DNA of 64,000 nucleotides. Origin: Mediterranea massiliensis. Its GTDB lineage: Bacteria > Bacteroidota > Bacteroidia > Bacteroidales > Bacteroidaceae. Both the position numbers and the translations under genes were made by a program. Below, in pieces: positions 51,790-61,809 of this stretch. The notes below the pieces were generated by a model, which ran no database searches, was not told the origin of the DNA, and saw only the letters and a list, made by a program, of their open reading frames with translations. The DNA is taken from contig NZ_LT635839.1 in NCBI RefSeq assembly GCF_900128475.1, positions 421,112 through 485,111 of the forward strand. The letters are read 5' to 3'. The stretch's first letter is position 1; every line of letters starts with the position of its first letter.

Positions 51790-52998
51790 ATGAAGAAGGT
51801 TGTATTTGTAGGATTGGGCTACATCGGTCTGCCGACGGCAGCTGTAGCGGCCCATCATGGTTATCAGGTGGTGGGAGTGGATGTCAATCCGTCGGTGGTC
51901 GAAACCGTCAATCAGGGAAAAGTCCATATCGTGGAGCCCGACTTGGACCGGGTGGTGCGTGAAGCCGTGCAGAGCGGCAGCCTGCGTGCCGTGTCCCGCC
52001 CCGAAGAGGCCGATGCCTTCGTCATCGTGGTGCCTACCCCCTTCAAGCAGAACCACCGCGCGGACATCACATACGTGGAGGCGGCTACCCGTTCGGTCGT
52101 CCCCTGCCTGCGCCCCGGCAATCTGTTTGTCATCGAGTCTACTTCGCCCGTGATGACCACCGAGCGGATGGCCGAGCTCATCTTCAGCCAGCGCCCTGAG
52201 CTGAAAGGACAGATCTATATAGCTTATTGCCCCGAGCGTGTGCTTCCCGGCAACACTCTCTACGAGTTGGTGCACAACGACCGTGTCATCGGCGGCATCG
52301 ACGAGGCTTCGACCGACAAGGCCATCGAATTCTATTCGGCCTTCGTGCAGGGCAAGCTGCACCGCACCAATGCCCGTACGGCCGAGATGTGCAAGCTGAC
52401 GGAGAACTCCAGCCGCGACGCGCAGATAGCCTTCGCCAACGAGCTGTCCATGATTTGCGACAAGGCCGGCATCAACGTCTGGGAACTCATCGACCTGGCC
52501 AACAAGCATCCGCGTGTCAACATCCTCCAGCCCGGCTGCGGTGTGGGCGGACATTGCATCGCCGTAGACCCGTGGTTCATCGTGGCGGACTATCCCGAAC
52601 AGGCCCAGCTCATCAAGCGTGCCCGCGAGACCAACGACTACAAGGCCGACTGGTGTGCCAACAAGGTGCTCGACGCCTGCCATGCCTTTGTAGAGCGTAA
52701 CGGGCGCGAGCCGGTAGTGGCCTGCATGGGTCTGGCCTTCAAGCCCAATATCGATGATCTGCGTGAATCGCCTGCCAAGTACATCGCTTCGCGCATCGTG
52801 TCGGAAAGTCGAGCCGATGTGCTTATCGTGGAACCCAACATCAGTTCCCATCCCAGCTTCCACTTGACAGACTACAAGGAGGCTTACCGTCGGGCCGATA
52901 TTGTGGTATGGCTGGTACGTCACACGCCCTTCCTCTCCATTGCCCGCGACGAAGCCAAGCAGGAACTGGACTTCTGCGGCGTAAGAAAGTCCTGTTAA
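51790..52998 (+). CDS. wecC: UDP-N-acetyl-D-mannosamine dehydrogenase-like enzyme
   Basis: The 402-residue enzyme oxidises a UDP-sugar C6 alcohol to the acid in two NAD-dependent steps. It shows the NAD motif FVGLGYIGLPTAAVAA, the ESTSPVMTTERM and YCPERVLPGNTL segments, and GCGVGGHCIAVDPWF with the catalytic cysteine replaced in register by the usual CxxGGHCxxVDP motif. It ends in a C-terminal UDP-binding domain. Similarity to WecC is strong, so the product is probably UDP-ManNAcA. No epimerase (WecB) gene lies next to it. It is the only plus-strand gene in the polysaccharide locus. Confidence 0.9.
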   Translation: MKKVVFVGLGYIGLPTAAVAAHHGYQVVGVDVNPSVVETVNQGKVHIVEPDLDRVVREAVQSGSLRAVSRPEEADAFVIVVPTPFKQNHRADITYVEAATRSVVPCLRPGNLFVIESTSPVMTTERMAELIFSQRPELKGQIYIAYCPERVLPGNTLYELVHNDRVIGGIDEASTDKAIEFYSAFVQGKLHRTNARTAEMCKLTENSSRDAQIAFANELSMICDKAGINVWELIDLANKHPRVNILQPGCGVGGHCIAVDPWFIVADYPEQAQLIKRARETNDYKADWCANKVLDACHAFVERNGREPVVACMGLAFKPNIDDLRESPAKYIASRIVSESRADVLIVEPNISSHPSFHLTDYKEAYRRADIVVWLVRHTPFLSIARDEAKQELDFCGVRKSC

Positions 52999-53020
52999 TT
53001 GAAAATGGAGAATGGATAAT

Positions 53021-54259
53021 TCATTCTTCATTTTTCATTAAATCGCTGAAGGCCCGGAGATAGCGTCCGGCCACCGTATCGAGATTAATCTGCTCGCGGA
53101 TGATGCGCTCGGACTCCTGGCCCATCGTGCGGCAGCGTTCGGGCGAGGCCAGCAGGGTGTCCAGTGTCAGGGTCAGGCTGTCGACGTCGCCGTCGCGGAA
53201 GAAAAGACCGTTCCGTCCGTCGACCACCAGGTCGCGTTCCGTTCCGTCACAGACGGAGCATACTACCGGCAGGCCATAGGTCATGGCATCGTTAATGGAC
53301 AAGCCTCCCATGCCGGCCAGCACGTACACCAGCGATTCGTGCATACACGCTCCCAGTTCCTTTGGGTCATAGATGGCACCGGTGAAGCGTACGCAACCTG
53401 GAGTAGAAGGCGTATCCTTGTCGGCCACCGTCAGGTTCAGGCGGCGGGCCTGCTGTTTCAGTTTCTCCAGTTCGGGACCGTTGCCCACGACGGTCAGTTC
53501 GGCATCGGGATACTTCCCGGCCAGCCGGGCAAAGGCATCGATTAACAGGTCTACCCGTTTCCATTTCACCAGTCGGCCGATGTGTAGCAGACGCCGATGA
53601 CAAGGCGGCAACAAAGCCGGCTCCGTTTCCACCGCCTGCCGTTCGCTGAGCAAAGCTTCCGTATCCGTAGCATTGTAGGTGACGTGTATCCGTTCAGACT
53701 TGACCCCATACGAGGGGATAATCTCGTGTCCCACGCTGGAGTAGCACAGGATACCTGCACAACGCGCATAACAATAACGACGCAGGCCAGCGATGAGCCA
53801 CTGGCGAAGGAGGAAAGCCGCTCCTCGGCTTTGCAGGCACATGTTCTCGTCATACATGGGGTGCTGGCGGAAGTAGGAGCGGATTCGTCCGTAAGGAGGA
53901 GTCTGGAAGGGAATCTCGCGGATAGCCACCCGTATGCCGCAGGCACGAAGCACGCGGCGCAGGCGGGGCTGGAAGAACAGTTGCAGGAAGTAGGGCCAAC
54001 CCATGACCACGAGGTCGGGCTTCTCCCGGCTTATCAGGTCGGGTAGGGCGGGGAAGGCACTTTTGCCGTAGAACATCTTCTTTTCGGGAGTCGTCAGGTG
54101 GCGGTAGGTACCTCCTTCCACCATCTTTACCCCCTGGCCGATGGTGGCGTTCCCTTTCTGCGGGGTGACAACTACGATATCCACACCTTTCTTATATAGT
54201 TTCTCGAGCAAGGCATTCAGGTAGTGGGGAATACCTCCGAAGGTGAACAGAACTTTCAT
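53021..54259 (-). CDS. Family 4 glycosyltransferase
   Basis: The 412-residue glycosyltransferase shows GT4 features: MKVLFTFGGIPHYLNALLEK at the N-terminus, LLHIGRLVKWKRVDLLIDAF, VVGNGPELEKLKQQA and the donor-site segment MGGLSINDAMTYGLPVVCS. The acceptor is unknown. It is 1 base downstream of the next glycosyltransferase gene, so translation is coupled. It converges on the dehydrogenase gene with only 22 bases between the stops. Confidence 0.9.
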   Translation of the reverse strand: MKVLFTFGGIPHYLNALLEKLYKKGVDIVVVTPQKGNATIGQGVKMVEGGTYRHLTTPEKKMFYGKSAFPALPDLISREKPDLVVMGWPYFLQLFFQPRLRRVLRACGIRVAIREIPFQTPPYGRIRSYFRQHPMYDENMCLQSRGAAFLLRQWLIAGLRRYCYARCAGILCYSSVGHEIIPSYGVKSERIHVTYNATDTEALLSERQAVETEPALLPPCHRRLLHIGRLVKWKRVDLLIDAFARLAGKYPDAELTVVGNGPELEKLKQQARRLNLTVADKDTPSTPGCVRFTGAIYDPKELGACMHESLVYVLAGMGGLSINDAMTYGLPVVCSVCDGTERDLVVDGRNGLFFRDGDVDSLTLTLDTLLASPERCRTMGQESERIIREQINLDTVAGRYLRAFSDLMKNEE

Positions 54260-54260
54260 T

Positions 54261-55433
54261 TTATGTTGTTTTAATCAGGTTATCAAGCAAATTCTCCTGC
54301 AACGTTTCCAGGCAGGAACGAAGGCGGGTGAGGCTGTGTTGCTGCAGGTAACGGTCGTAGGCCTCGGTACGGTCCTTTGTGTCGTGGCACAGGTCCGCGA
54401 TGGCTTTCCGGCAGGCGTTGGCATCCGTTTCCACGATAGCGCGTCCGATGTCGTATTTCTCTGCCCGCCATCCCATGCAGGCACCTTGGCTGACGATGAC
54501 CGGCCGCTGAAAAGCAGCCGCTTTGGTCAGCAGGTTGCTGCTTCCGGTAAAGTTCCGGTAAACGGCAAAAATGACATCGCTGGCGGCAACCAGTGCATTG
54601 AAACAGGCTTCATCAGGGATGCGTTCCAGCGAGAATAGGCAATTCGTACGGCCGGATTCCAGCGACCGCAGACGAGAGGTTTCTGCTTTGTCCAGCCACG
54701 AACGGCCGGCAATGAGGAAGAAATATTCGTCTTCGGGCAACAGCGGGATGACTTGCTGCAGCAGGGTGACTCCTTTCCGCATGCCGATGGAACCCAACAG
54801 GGAAACAACCTTCCGCCCGCCTGCCCGCTGCCGAAGCGTTTGCAGCAAGGGATAAGACGGGTCGGGAGCCGACAGGTCGGTAAAATCGGGCATGCACCAC
54901 ACGTGTGGTTGGAAGGCTTTCAAATCATCAGCCGAATATTCATTCAGTACACCGACGCCCAGACAATGGGAACTGCTCAGGTAAGGACGGACGTCGGGCA
55001 TTCCCTTCTGCCAGCGGGGCAAGGCCGACTGGACCAGCAGGCCGCTCCAGCGGTAAGGCAGCAGACGGTCGAACAGACACATCGGCCCCAGCGTGGGTAA
55101 CATGTCATCCAGGCAGGGAAAGAAGACCAGGTCCGGATGGAAATCATCCAACTGCTTGCGTACCGACTTCAGGTTGCGCAGACGGATGGCCGCATTCTGT
55201 AGGACGATGAGCTTCTTCTGCAACGGACGGTTTGTCGGGAGCGGGCGGAGCGGACGAACATCTATCTGACGGAAGGCCGCCACTTCTTTCGTATCCGACG
55301 GTTGCGGAGCCAGCAGCAGCACCTCATTGCCCATCTCGGCCCATACAGTGGCAAAGGTCCGGTAGTACGTTTCCCGATGGCCCGATACGGAGCAGTCTAC
55401 TACGGCTATTTTCAATATTCTCTTATTATTCAT
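54261..55433 (-). CDS. Glycosyltransferase, GT-B fold
   Basis: The 390-residue protein has a GT-B layout: AVVDCSVSGHRETYYRTFAT, KVVSLLGSIGMRKGVTLLQQ, then AASDVIFAVYRNFTGSSNLL and FQRPVIVSQGACMG in the donor domain. It is more divergent than its neighbours and lacks the standard E-x7-E signature, so family assignment is weaker. It overlaps the preceding GT4 gene by 8 bases and belongs to the same transcript. Confidence 0.8.
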   Translation of the reverse strand: MNNKRILKIAVVDCSVSGHRETYYRTFATVWAEMGNEVLLLAPQPSDTKEVAAFRQIDVRPLRPLPTNRPLQKKLIVLQNAAIRLRNLKSVRKQLDDFHPDLVFFPCLDDMLPTLGPMCLFDRLLPYRWSGLLVQSALPRWQKGMPDVRPYLSSSHCLGVGVLNEYSADDLKAFQPHVWCMPDFTDLSAPDPSYPLLQTLRQRAGGRKVVSLLGSIGMRKGVTLLQQVIPLLPEDEYFFLIAGRSWLDKAETSRLRSLESGRTNCLFSLERIPDEACFNALVAASDVIFAVYRNFTGSSNLLTKAAAFQRPVIVSQGACMGWRAEKYDIGRAIVETDANACRKAIADLCHDTKDRTEAYDRYLQQHSLTRLRSCLETLQENLLDNLIKTT

Positions 55434-56604
55434 GTCCTTGGATGGCTTCTTGATATACTTTCAGCAGTTTCTGTCCGGCTTGGGCAAAATCAAAACGTTC
55501 GGCCACCGAGCGGCGGATGGCCGCTTTGTCAAACTGTTCATAGTGCTCGTAGAGCTCCTGCATCTTTTGGCCCAATGCCTGTACATCGCCAGAACGGATC
55601 AGATAACCGCTTTCCGGCGTAATGATGTCTTCGGGACCGCCGCAAACGGTACCTATGGCAGGCAGTCCTGCAGCCATGGCTTCGATGAAGACGATGCCGA
55701 ACGTTTCTGCATAGGAAGCCAGTACGAATGCATCGCTGCGCGCTAACAGGTCAGCTACCTCTTTGCGCGGAAGTCTTCCGGCCAGACTGATCTGCCCTTC
55801 CAGATGCAACCCGTGGATCTGTTGTCTCAGGTTGTCTTCTTCCTCGCCGTCACCGGCAATGACAAGCGATACATGAGGCTTGTCGGAGAAGTGTCGGGCA
55901 AAAGCGTCTATCAGTTCTGCAAACCCTTTCCGTCTGCTTAGATTTCCTACGCTGACGAAAGTAAAGGACTTCTCCTTCTCTGTCTGCTTCCCGTTGGGTC
56001 GGAACGTACTGATATCGACAAAGTTGGGAATTACGATGGCCTTGTCCGGACGGTCCAGATAGGGCGTAAGGTTTTGCTTCAGTTGTGTTCCCACGCAAAT
56101 AATCTTTCTGGCGTCTTTGTAGGCCGTACGCAAGGTAGTTGCCTGGCCGGGTGTCACCTTCCCGCCGTTGATGGACGAGGCGTGTTCGGTGACGACATAC
56201 GGGATGCCATAGCATTTGTAGGCCAACCGGGCGGCATAACCGGCCCAGGTACCGAAGTGGGCATGAATCAGGTCGGGCTTGCCGTGACGACGGATATAGA
56301 TCCCTACCAGTCGCAGCGTCAACCACGACCAGATGATGGCACCGATGCGTGTAGACAGCTTGGGGTTCCAGGCATGCATGCGCAGGGTAACCACGTGTTC
56401 GCTTTCGTCTTCCGTCACTTGGAAATGGTTCTCCTGCCGGAACGTTTTCCAGCTCAGTTCTTTCAGCAGGCGCTGCTCTACGTAGACCAGTCCTGTCTGA
56501 CACCCTGTCCGGGCAATCTGTACGGCCTGCTCGCGGAACATGTAGCCGCGATGGGGAGGAGCACCCGGCTCGGGGTAATACATGGGGAGTATTAGTATAT
56601 GCAT
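55426..56604 (-). CDS. Family 4 glycosyltransferase
   Basis: The 392-residue protein begins MHILILPMYYPEPGAPPHRG and has the clear GT4 donor site: FVSVGNLSRRKGFAELIDAF, LVIAGDGEEEDNLRQQI and ASYAETFGIVFIEAMAAGLP with E-x7-E. The N-domain carries HAHFGTWAGYAARL and VTEHASSI, typical of WcaL/Amy-type transferases. It lies 4 bases after the GT14 gene in the polysaccharide operon. Confidence 0.93.
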   Translation of the reverse strand: MHILILPMYYPEPGAPPHRGYMFREQAVQIARTGCQTGLVYVEQRLLKELSWKTFRQENHFQVTEDESEHVVTLRMHAWNPKLSTRIGAIIWSWLTLRLVGIYIRRHGKPDLIHAHFGTWAGYAARLAYKCYGIPYVVTEHASSINGGKVTPGQATTLRTAYKDARKIICVGTQLKQNLTPYLDRPDKAIVIPNFVDISTFRPNGKQTEKEKSFTFVSVGNLSRRKGFAELIDAFARHFSDKPHVSLVIAGDGEEEDNLRQQIHGLHLEGQISLAGRLPRKEVADLLARSDAFVLASYAETFGIVFIEAMAAGLPAIGTVCGGPEDIITPESGYLIRSGDVQALGQKMQELYEHYEQFDKAAIRRSVAERFDFAQAGQKLLKVYQEAIQGHE

Positions 56605-56608
56605 AGGC

Positions 56609-57529
56609 TCACTGGAGTTTGGAGGTTTGTCTGTCTTGGTCTATCTGATCCGCCAACCTGTCCGAAACACTGCTTACGACCTTTCGGCAGAACATCTTGT
56701 CGGAACGATACAAGGCAGGAAGATCTTCGAGGGTCAGAGTCTTGATGGCATGTCCGTATTCGATATAGTGCAGCGGTGTCAGTCCTGAAAGGCCGGGATA
56801 ATCACCCTTGTATAGGAGAGCATGACGGGCGAAGGGCGAGTTGAATACCAGCGTCTGAATACAGAGTTCACTGGGCACAAAGCTGGTGCGGAAGTAGCGT
56901 ACCAACTGTTGTTCGGAACAGAGTTTCTCGTAGATGTATCGGGCACAGGGCAGGGTGACAGCCCAATAGTCGGATCCGAAGTAGACGTCGGCCTGGCGGC
57001 CATTGATAAACGTATAAGGACGCTTGCGCAGGGGCAGGACTTTCATCAGCAGGCGGGAGGCTACTATCAGTTTGTTCTTCCACCAGAGGTTCCGCCAGGG
57101 CAGGTCGCGGAAGAAGTGATAACAGCAGATTTTGGAACGCTGGGCACGGTCGGTGCAGCGGGTAAGATTCAGTCCCATGATGAATTCCGCGTCGGGATGT
57201 TCGTCAAAGTAGCGGCGGATACGCATGTTGCTCCACAAGGGATAATCCTGTCCGCTCAGGCAGACCACGCGCATGTAGTCGCGGCCGCTGTGCAGCACGG
57301 CTGCCAGCAGCTCTTTCTGGTATTCCACCTGCTGCCAGCCTCCCCAACTGATCCAATGGGAAGGGACGAATGTCGCCTTTCCGTCGAGCAACCGATGGAA
57401 GGGACGGCTGTCTACCTTGCGGTCGACATGGATATAAAAATCCGCTCCGCCGTCGTCCAAGGCGGCGACCAGCCGTGCCAGATGAGGGGCATCGGTATAG
57501 GCAGACAGGATGTAGGCAATGCGTCTCAT
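56609..57529 (-). CDS. Family 14 glycosyltransferase (core-2/I-branching type)
   Basis: The 306-residue protein belongs to the core-2/I-branching enzyme family, which adds beta-1,6-linked GlcNAc or xylose. It has YILSAYTDAPHLARLVAAL, FYIHVDRKVD, VCLSGQDYPL and the central FGSDYWAVTLPCARYI and PSELCIQTLVFNS segments. In bacteria such genes occur in capsule and exopolysaccharide loci. The start codon overlaps the end of the flippase gene by 4 bases, so the two are coupled. Confidence 0.88.
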   Translation of the reverse strand: MRRIAYILSAYTDAPHLARLVAALDDGGADFYIHVDRKVDSRPFHRLLDGKATFVPSHWISWGGWQQVEYQKELLAAVLHSGRDYMRVVCLSGQDYPLWSNMRIRRYFDEHPDAEFIMGLNLTRCTDRAQRSKICCYHFFRDLPWRNLWWKNKLIVASRLLMKVLPLRKRPYTFINGRQADVYFGSDYWAVTLPCARYIYEKLCSEQQLVRYFRTSFVPSELCIQTLVFNSPFARHALLYKGDYPGLSGLTPLHYIEYGHAIKTLTLEDLPALYRSDKMFCRKVVSSVSDRLADQIDQDRQTSKLQ

Positions 57530-58974
57530 GGTTTCCTATTTCGTTTCAACAGAAATTGTACACTCTCGCGGAAGATTACGGACTGTAATTTCCACAACAC
57601 AAGGGCATAGAAGGCGGCTACGCCAACGACCTTCACGGCCATGCTGAGGTAGAGATTCGCGATGGAACGCGTCAGGTAATGGGCCGACACGGTAAGCAGG
57701 GCCGAGAGCAACAGATAGGGAGAGATGTCCTTCAACAGATGTTTCAGTGTCAGGCCGATTTCGCGATGCACGAACCACAGCCAGACGAACAGCCAGCCGA
57801 TGTGTATCGCTACAAAGACGCGGAGCATCCATTCCAGGCCGAAGGGATACATCGTGCAGGCGGCTGCCAGCTGCAGCAGGCTCAGGCAGATGGTGTTCCA
57901 CATGTACACGGACGAATGCCCGCGGCTGATAACCAGATTGGAAAAGAGGCTGGTGATGGGGATGAAGGCTCCCCACACGCAAAGCAGTTGCAGGATGGCC
58001 GCGCTCGACAGCCATTTCTCGGTGATGGTGATGACAATCAGCTCTTTGGATACCAGGCTCAGGCCGAACATGGCAGGAAAGGATATGAAAGCGGTAAAGC
58101 GGAGCAGCTTGCGGAAGACGTTGAGCTGGCGTTCGCGGTCGTCGGCAATGCTGGTAAAGACAGGTTGGGCAATGCCATTGATCATATTGGTAATGAGCGT
58201 ATGGCCCATGCCGTTCCATTTGTTGGCCTGCGTGAAGTCGCCCACTTCCTTGGGCGAATAGAACTTGCCCAGTACGACGGAGAAGAGGTTGTTGTTGAGA
58301 ATGGTAAAGACATTCGTTATTATCAGCTTGCTGCTGAAGCCTATCATCTCGCGGATGGGGCGGAAATCGATGTGCAGGCTGGGCCTCCAGCGGGAGAAGT
58401 AGAAGTTGAGCAGGGTGACCATCGTGACGAAGGACAGGGACTGAAAAGCCAATCCCCAGTAAGCGAATCCGTTGGCAGCCAGCGTGATGCCTACTACGCC
58501 CGATATGCTTAGAGCGGTGAGGGAAATAATGGTGGTTTCTCGAATCTTCAGGTTCTTGAACAGCCAGGCCCGCGGAGCGATGCTCAGGCTGGAAATGACG
58601 AAGCCCAGAAAGAGCAGGCGCGACAAGGGTACCAGTTCCGCGATGCCAAAGAAACGGGCAATGAGCGGAGCGCACAGAAACAGGATGAGATAGAACGTGA
58701 CACTGCACAGAAAGCTGAACCAAAAGACGGCGTTGTAGTCGCGGTGCGTAGCGTTCCTGCGGTTGGTCAGCGCCGAGATGAATCCTCCCTCCTGCAGAGC
58801 GGCGGCTATGGCAGAGAAAACAGTCAGAATGCCCACCATGCCGTAGTCGCTACGGTCCAGCAGACGTCCCAGGAAGATGCCGAAGACAAGGTTCAGCACC
58901 TGCTGCAGGCCGTTGCTGAGCCCGCCCCAGAACAGGCCCTTGGCGGTTTTTTCTTTCAGTGTGCTTTGGCTCAT
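57526..58974 (-). CDS. Wzx-type polysaccharide flippase (MOP superfamily)
   Basis: The 482-residue membrane protein has about 12-14 hydrophobic segments. Its N-terminal region GLFWGGLSNGLQQVLNLVFG then FLGRLLDRSDYGMVGILTVF is diagnostic for the lipopolysaccharide/teichoic-acid exporter branch of MOP flippases. It flips lipid-linked oligosaccharide units across the inner membrane. It is the first gene of the minus-strand glycosyltransferase operon and starts 96 bases after the metG stop. Confidence 0.93.
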   Translation of the reverse strand: MSQSTLKEKTAKGLFWGGLSNGLQQVLNLVFGIFLGRLLDRSDYGMVGILTVFSAIAAALQEGGFISALTNRRNATHRDYNAVFWFSFLCSVTFYLILFLCAPLIARFFGIAELVPLSRLLFLGFVISSLSIAPRAWLFKNLKIRETTIISLTALSISGVVGITLAANGFAYWGLAFQSLSFVTMVTLLNFYFSRWRPSLHIDFRPIREMIGFSSKLIITNVFTILNNNLFSVVLGKFYSPKEVGDFTQANKWNGMGHTLITNMINGIAQPVFTSIADDRERQLNVFRKLLRFTAFISFPAMFGLSLVSKELIVITITEKWLSSAAILQLLCVWGAFIPITSLFSNLVISRGHSSVYMWNTICLSLLQLAAACTMYPFGLEWMLRVFVAIHIGWLFVWLWFVHREIGLTLKHLLKDISPYLLLSALLTVSAHYLTRSIANLYLSMAVKVVGVAAFYALVLWKLQSVIFRESVQFLLKRNRKP

Positions 58975-58982
58975 ACGTGCAT

Positions 58983-59062
58983 GGTTAGCGGTAAGCGGTT
59001 AGTGGTGAGTGGTTAGTATCCATGCGGACGATTACTCACCGCTCACCACTCACCGCTAACCG
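58983..59062. repeat. Imperfect inverted repeat, second copy of the GGTTAGCGGT family
   Basis: GGTTAGCGGTAAGCGGTTAG on the left and CACCACTCACCGCTAACC on the right form a long imperfect palindrome between metG and the flippase gene. It is related to 9753-9828. Confidence 0.6.
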
Positions 59063-59069
59063 CTGGTTA

Positions 59070-61112
59070 TCATTTCACTTCGCTACCCGGCTTTACCTCG
59101 CGCAATACGGAGGTGACGGCCAGCGAGCCGTCGTAGTCTTCGGCAGAGAGGATCATGCCCTGGCTGACGAGGCCGTTCTTGAACTGGCGCGGAGCCAGGT
59201 TGGCGATGAACAGCACCTGCTTGCCTACCAGCTCTTCGGGTTTGTAGTGCTGGGCGATGCCGCTCACGATGGTGCGGTTCTCCAGACCGTCGGCAATCTT
59301 GAACTGAAGCAGTTTCTTCATCTTGGGTACGGCCGAGCATTCGAGTACGGTACCTACGCGGATGTCCAGCTTCTCGAAGTCTTCGAAGGGGATGACGGGC
59401 TTTACTGGGTTGGCCTTGTAGTTGGCTGCCTCGTTGGCCTTCTTGGTGGCCAGCAGCTTGTCCACCTGTGCCTGGATGGCCTCGTCGTCAATCTTCTCGA
59501 ACAGCAGTTCGGGCGTACCCAGCTGGTGTCCGGCGGGCAGCAGGTCGGTGCGGCCCAGGTTGGCCCAGTCGAAGCTTTCCATGTTCAGCATGTGGCGCAG
59601 GCGTTCGCTGCTGAAGGGCAGGAACGGTTCGAAGGCGATGGCCAGGTTGGCCGTCAGCTGCAGGGCGATGTGCAGGATGGTCTGTACGCGGCCCATGTCG
59701 GTCTTGGCGAGCTTCCACGGTTCGGTGTCGGCCAGGTACTTGTTGCCGATGCGGGCCAGGTTCATGGCTTCCTTCTGCGCGTCGCGGAACTTGAAGACGT
59801 CGAGCAGCTTCTCCACTTCGCTCTTCACGTCGGCAAATTCCTTCAGCGTGTCGCGGTCGTAGTCAGTCAGTTCGCCACAGGCGGGCACCACGCCGTCGAA
59901 GTATTTCTTGGTGAGCTGCAGGGCACGGTTCACGAAGTTGCCATAGACGGCTACCAGCTCGTTGTTGTTGCGTGCCTGGAAGTCTTTCCACGTGAAGTCG
60001 TTGTCCTTCGTTTCGGGTGCGTTGGCGGTGAGCACGTAGCGCAGCACGTCCTGCTTGCCGGGGAAGTCCTGCAGGTATTCGTGCAGCCAGACGGCCCAGT
60101 TGCGCGAGGTCGATATCTTGTCGCCTTCGAGGTTGAGGAACTCATTCGAGGGTACGTTGTCGGGCAGGATGTACGAGCCTTCTGCCTTCAGCATGGCGGG
60201 GAAGACGATGCAGTGGAAGACGATGTTGTCTTTGCCGATGAAGTGGATGAGGCGTGTCTCAGAGTCTTTCCACCACTTCTCCCACGAGTCGGGCAGCAGC
60301 TGCTTGGTGTTGCTGATGTAGCCGATGGGGGCGTCGAACCACACATAGAGCACCTTGCCCTCGGCGCCTTCTACGGGCACGGGGATACCCCAGTCGAGGT
60401 CGCGGCTCACGGCGCGCGGCTGCAGACCCATGTCGAGCCACGACTTGCACTGGCCATAGACGTTGGGACGCCACTCCTTGTGGTCTTCCAGAATCCACTT
60501 GCGCAGCCAGCCCTCGTGCTTGTCCAGCGGGAGGTACCAGTGTTTGGTTTCCTTCATGACGGGCTTGCTGCCGCTGATGGCGCTCTTGGGGTTGATGAGC
60601 TCCGTGGGGCTCAGCGTGGAGCCGCACTTCTCGCACTGGTCGCCATAGGCACCTTCGGCGTGGCAGCGGGGGCATTCGCCGGTGATGTAGCGGTCGGCCA
60701 GGAAGGTCTTGGCTTCCTCGTCGTAGTATTGCATGGAGGTCTTCTCGATGAATTCGCCCTTGTCGTAGAGGCGGCGGAAGAAGTCGGAAGCCGTCTGGTG
60801 GTGTATCTCGGAGGTGGTGCGTCCGTAGACATCGAACGAGATGCCGAATTCCTTGAACGAGTCGCGGATCAGCGTGTGGTAGCGGTCTACGATGTCCTGC
60901 GGCGTGCAGCCTTCCTTCCTGGCGCGGATGGTGATGGGTACACCGTGCTCGTCGCTTCCGCCGATGAAGATGACGTCTTCCTTCTTGAGGCGCAGGTAGC
61001 GCACGTAGATGTCGGCGGGGACGTAGACGCCGGCCAGGTGTCCGATGTGGACGGGACCGTTGGCATAGGGCAAGGCCGATGTCACGGTAGTACGTTTGAA
61101 CTTTTTCTCCAT
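59070..61112 (-). CDS. metG: Methionyl-tRNA synthetase
   Basis: The 680-residue class I synthetase charges tRNA-Met. It has the HIGH-type motif [12 protein letters not shown] near residue 20, a zinc knuckle with two CxxC pairs ([19 protein letters not shown]), the KMSKS-type loop as DKISTSR, and an anticodon domain. A C-terminal tRNA-binding OB fold of about 105 residues follows ([36 protein letters not shown]). A TATCTTTG element at 61150-61157 shows that the true start is ATG 61112 and not the in-frame codon at 61172. Confidence 0.97.
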   Translation of the reverse strand: MEKKFKRTTVTSALPYANGPVHIGHLAGVYVPADIYVRYLRLKKEDVIFIGGSDEHGVPITIRARKEGCTPQDIVDRYHTLIRDSFKEFGISFDVYGRTTSEIHHQTASDFFRRLYDKGEFIEKTSMQYYDEEAKTFLADRYITGECPRCHAEGAYGDQCEKCGSTLSPTELINPKSAISGSKPVMKETKHWYLPLDKHEGWLRKWILEDHKEWRPNVYGQCKSWLDMGLQPRAVSRDLDWGIPVPVEGAEGKVLYVWFDAPIGYISNTKQLLPDSWEKWWKDSETRLIHFIGKDNIVFHCIVFPAMLKAEGSYILPDNVPSNEFLNLEGDKISTSRNWAVWLHEYLQDFPGKQDVLRYVLTANAPETKDNDFTWKDFQARNNNELVAVYGNFVNRALQLTKKYFDGVVPACGELTDYDRDTLKEFADVKSEVEKLLDVFKFRDAQKEAMNLARIGNKYLADTEPWKLAKTDMGRVQTILHIALQLTANLAIAFEPFLPFSSERLRHMLNMESFDWANLGRTDLLPAGHQLGTPELLFEKIDDEAIQAQVDKLLATKKANEAANYKANPVKPVIPFEDFEKLDIRVGTVLECSAVPKMKKLLQFKIADGLENRTIVSGIAQHYKPEELVGKQVLFIANLAPRQFKNGLVSQGMILSAEDYDGSLAVTSVLREVKPGSEVK

Positions 61113-61149
61113 ATTGTTGTTTCTCTTTATGTGACTGAATAATATGCGG

Positions 61150-61157
61150 CAAAGATA
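61150..61157 (-). promoter_or_regulatory. -7 promoter element of metG
   Basis: TATCTTTG on the minus strand matches TAnnTTTG, 38 bases before ATG 61112. Confidence 0.6.
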
Positions 61158-61319
61158 CGTTTTTTCCATCATTTTCCCAATTCTTTCCAGATTTACCCCT
61201 CTATCTTTGTTGTGTAAAACAATTCGAAAGACGAAGGATGGTGCATTCAGAGTTCTTTCGCATATTGTAAGTCAGAGAAGTATAAAAGAGAATATTTGAA
61301 TTTAAAAAAGAGAATGATT

Positions 61320-61787
61320 ATGAATGTAAGAAAGTTATTAGCGTTTCTCCCCATTTTGCTGGGAGTATGGATGTTGTCAAGTTGCGACGATGAAAAGAAA
61401 ATCGATTTTGGCGAGCTGCCCGGCGAGGCCCGTTCGTTTATCGAGAACTATTTCCCTAGTGCCGACATCCTTTCCATCGTTCAGGAGAAGGAGGACGGAC
61501 GCAAGGAATATCAGGTGAAACTGTCTGACGGTACAGACATGGAATTTGATGAAGACGGCGAATGGACGAACATCGAGTGTTATTTCAGTCCGCTGCCGAC
61601 GGGCATCCTGCCGGCAAACGTGATAACGAAGGTAGAAGAACTGCACCCCGAGGCGTATATCAACGGTGTTGAGAAGGAGCTGGGCGGTTATGTCGTGGAA
61701 GTGACGGATGCTGGCGGCATCGACTGGGACATGCGTTTCAATGCCCAATTCGAGTACGTGTCGCAGAGTCAGGACCGGAATGACTGA
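61320..61787 (+). CDS. Small PepSY-like lipoprotein
   Basis: The 155-residue protein (start ATG 61320, MNVRKLLAFLPILLG) has a lipobox ending in MLSSC. It then has two PepSY-like units, LPGEARSFIENYFPSADILS and ILPANVITKVEELHPEAYI, each followed by an acidic strand. It is a short relative of the protein at 3313-4629. Upstream in-frame ATGs at 61296 and 61314 would disturb the signal peptide. The function is unknown. Confidence 0.75.
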   Translation: MNVRKLLAFLPILLGVWMLSSCDDEKKIDFGELPGEARSFIENYFPSADILSIVQEKEDGRKEYQVKLSDGTDMEFDEDGEWTNIECYFSPLPTGILPANVITKVEELHPEAYINGVEKELGGYVVEVTDAGGIDWDMRFNAQFEYVSQSQDRND

Positions 61788-61809
61788 CGGGCGCTTCGTC
61801 CGATAGAAG

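Noticed and set aside
59022..61142. 706-residue frame on the plus strand over metG
   Set aside because: It is an antisense shadow produced by codon bias; metG is unambiguous.
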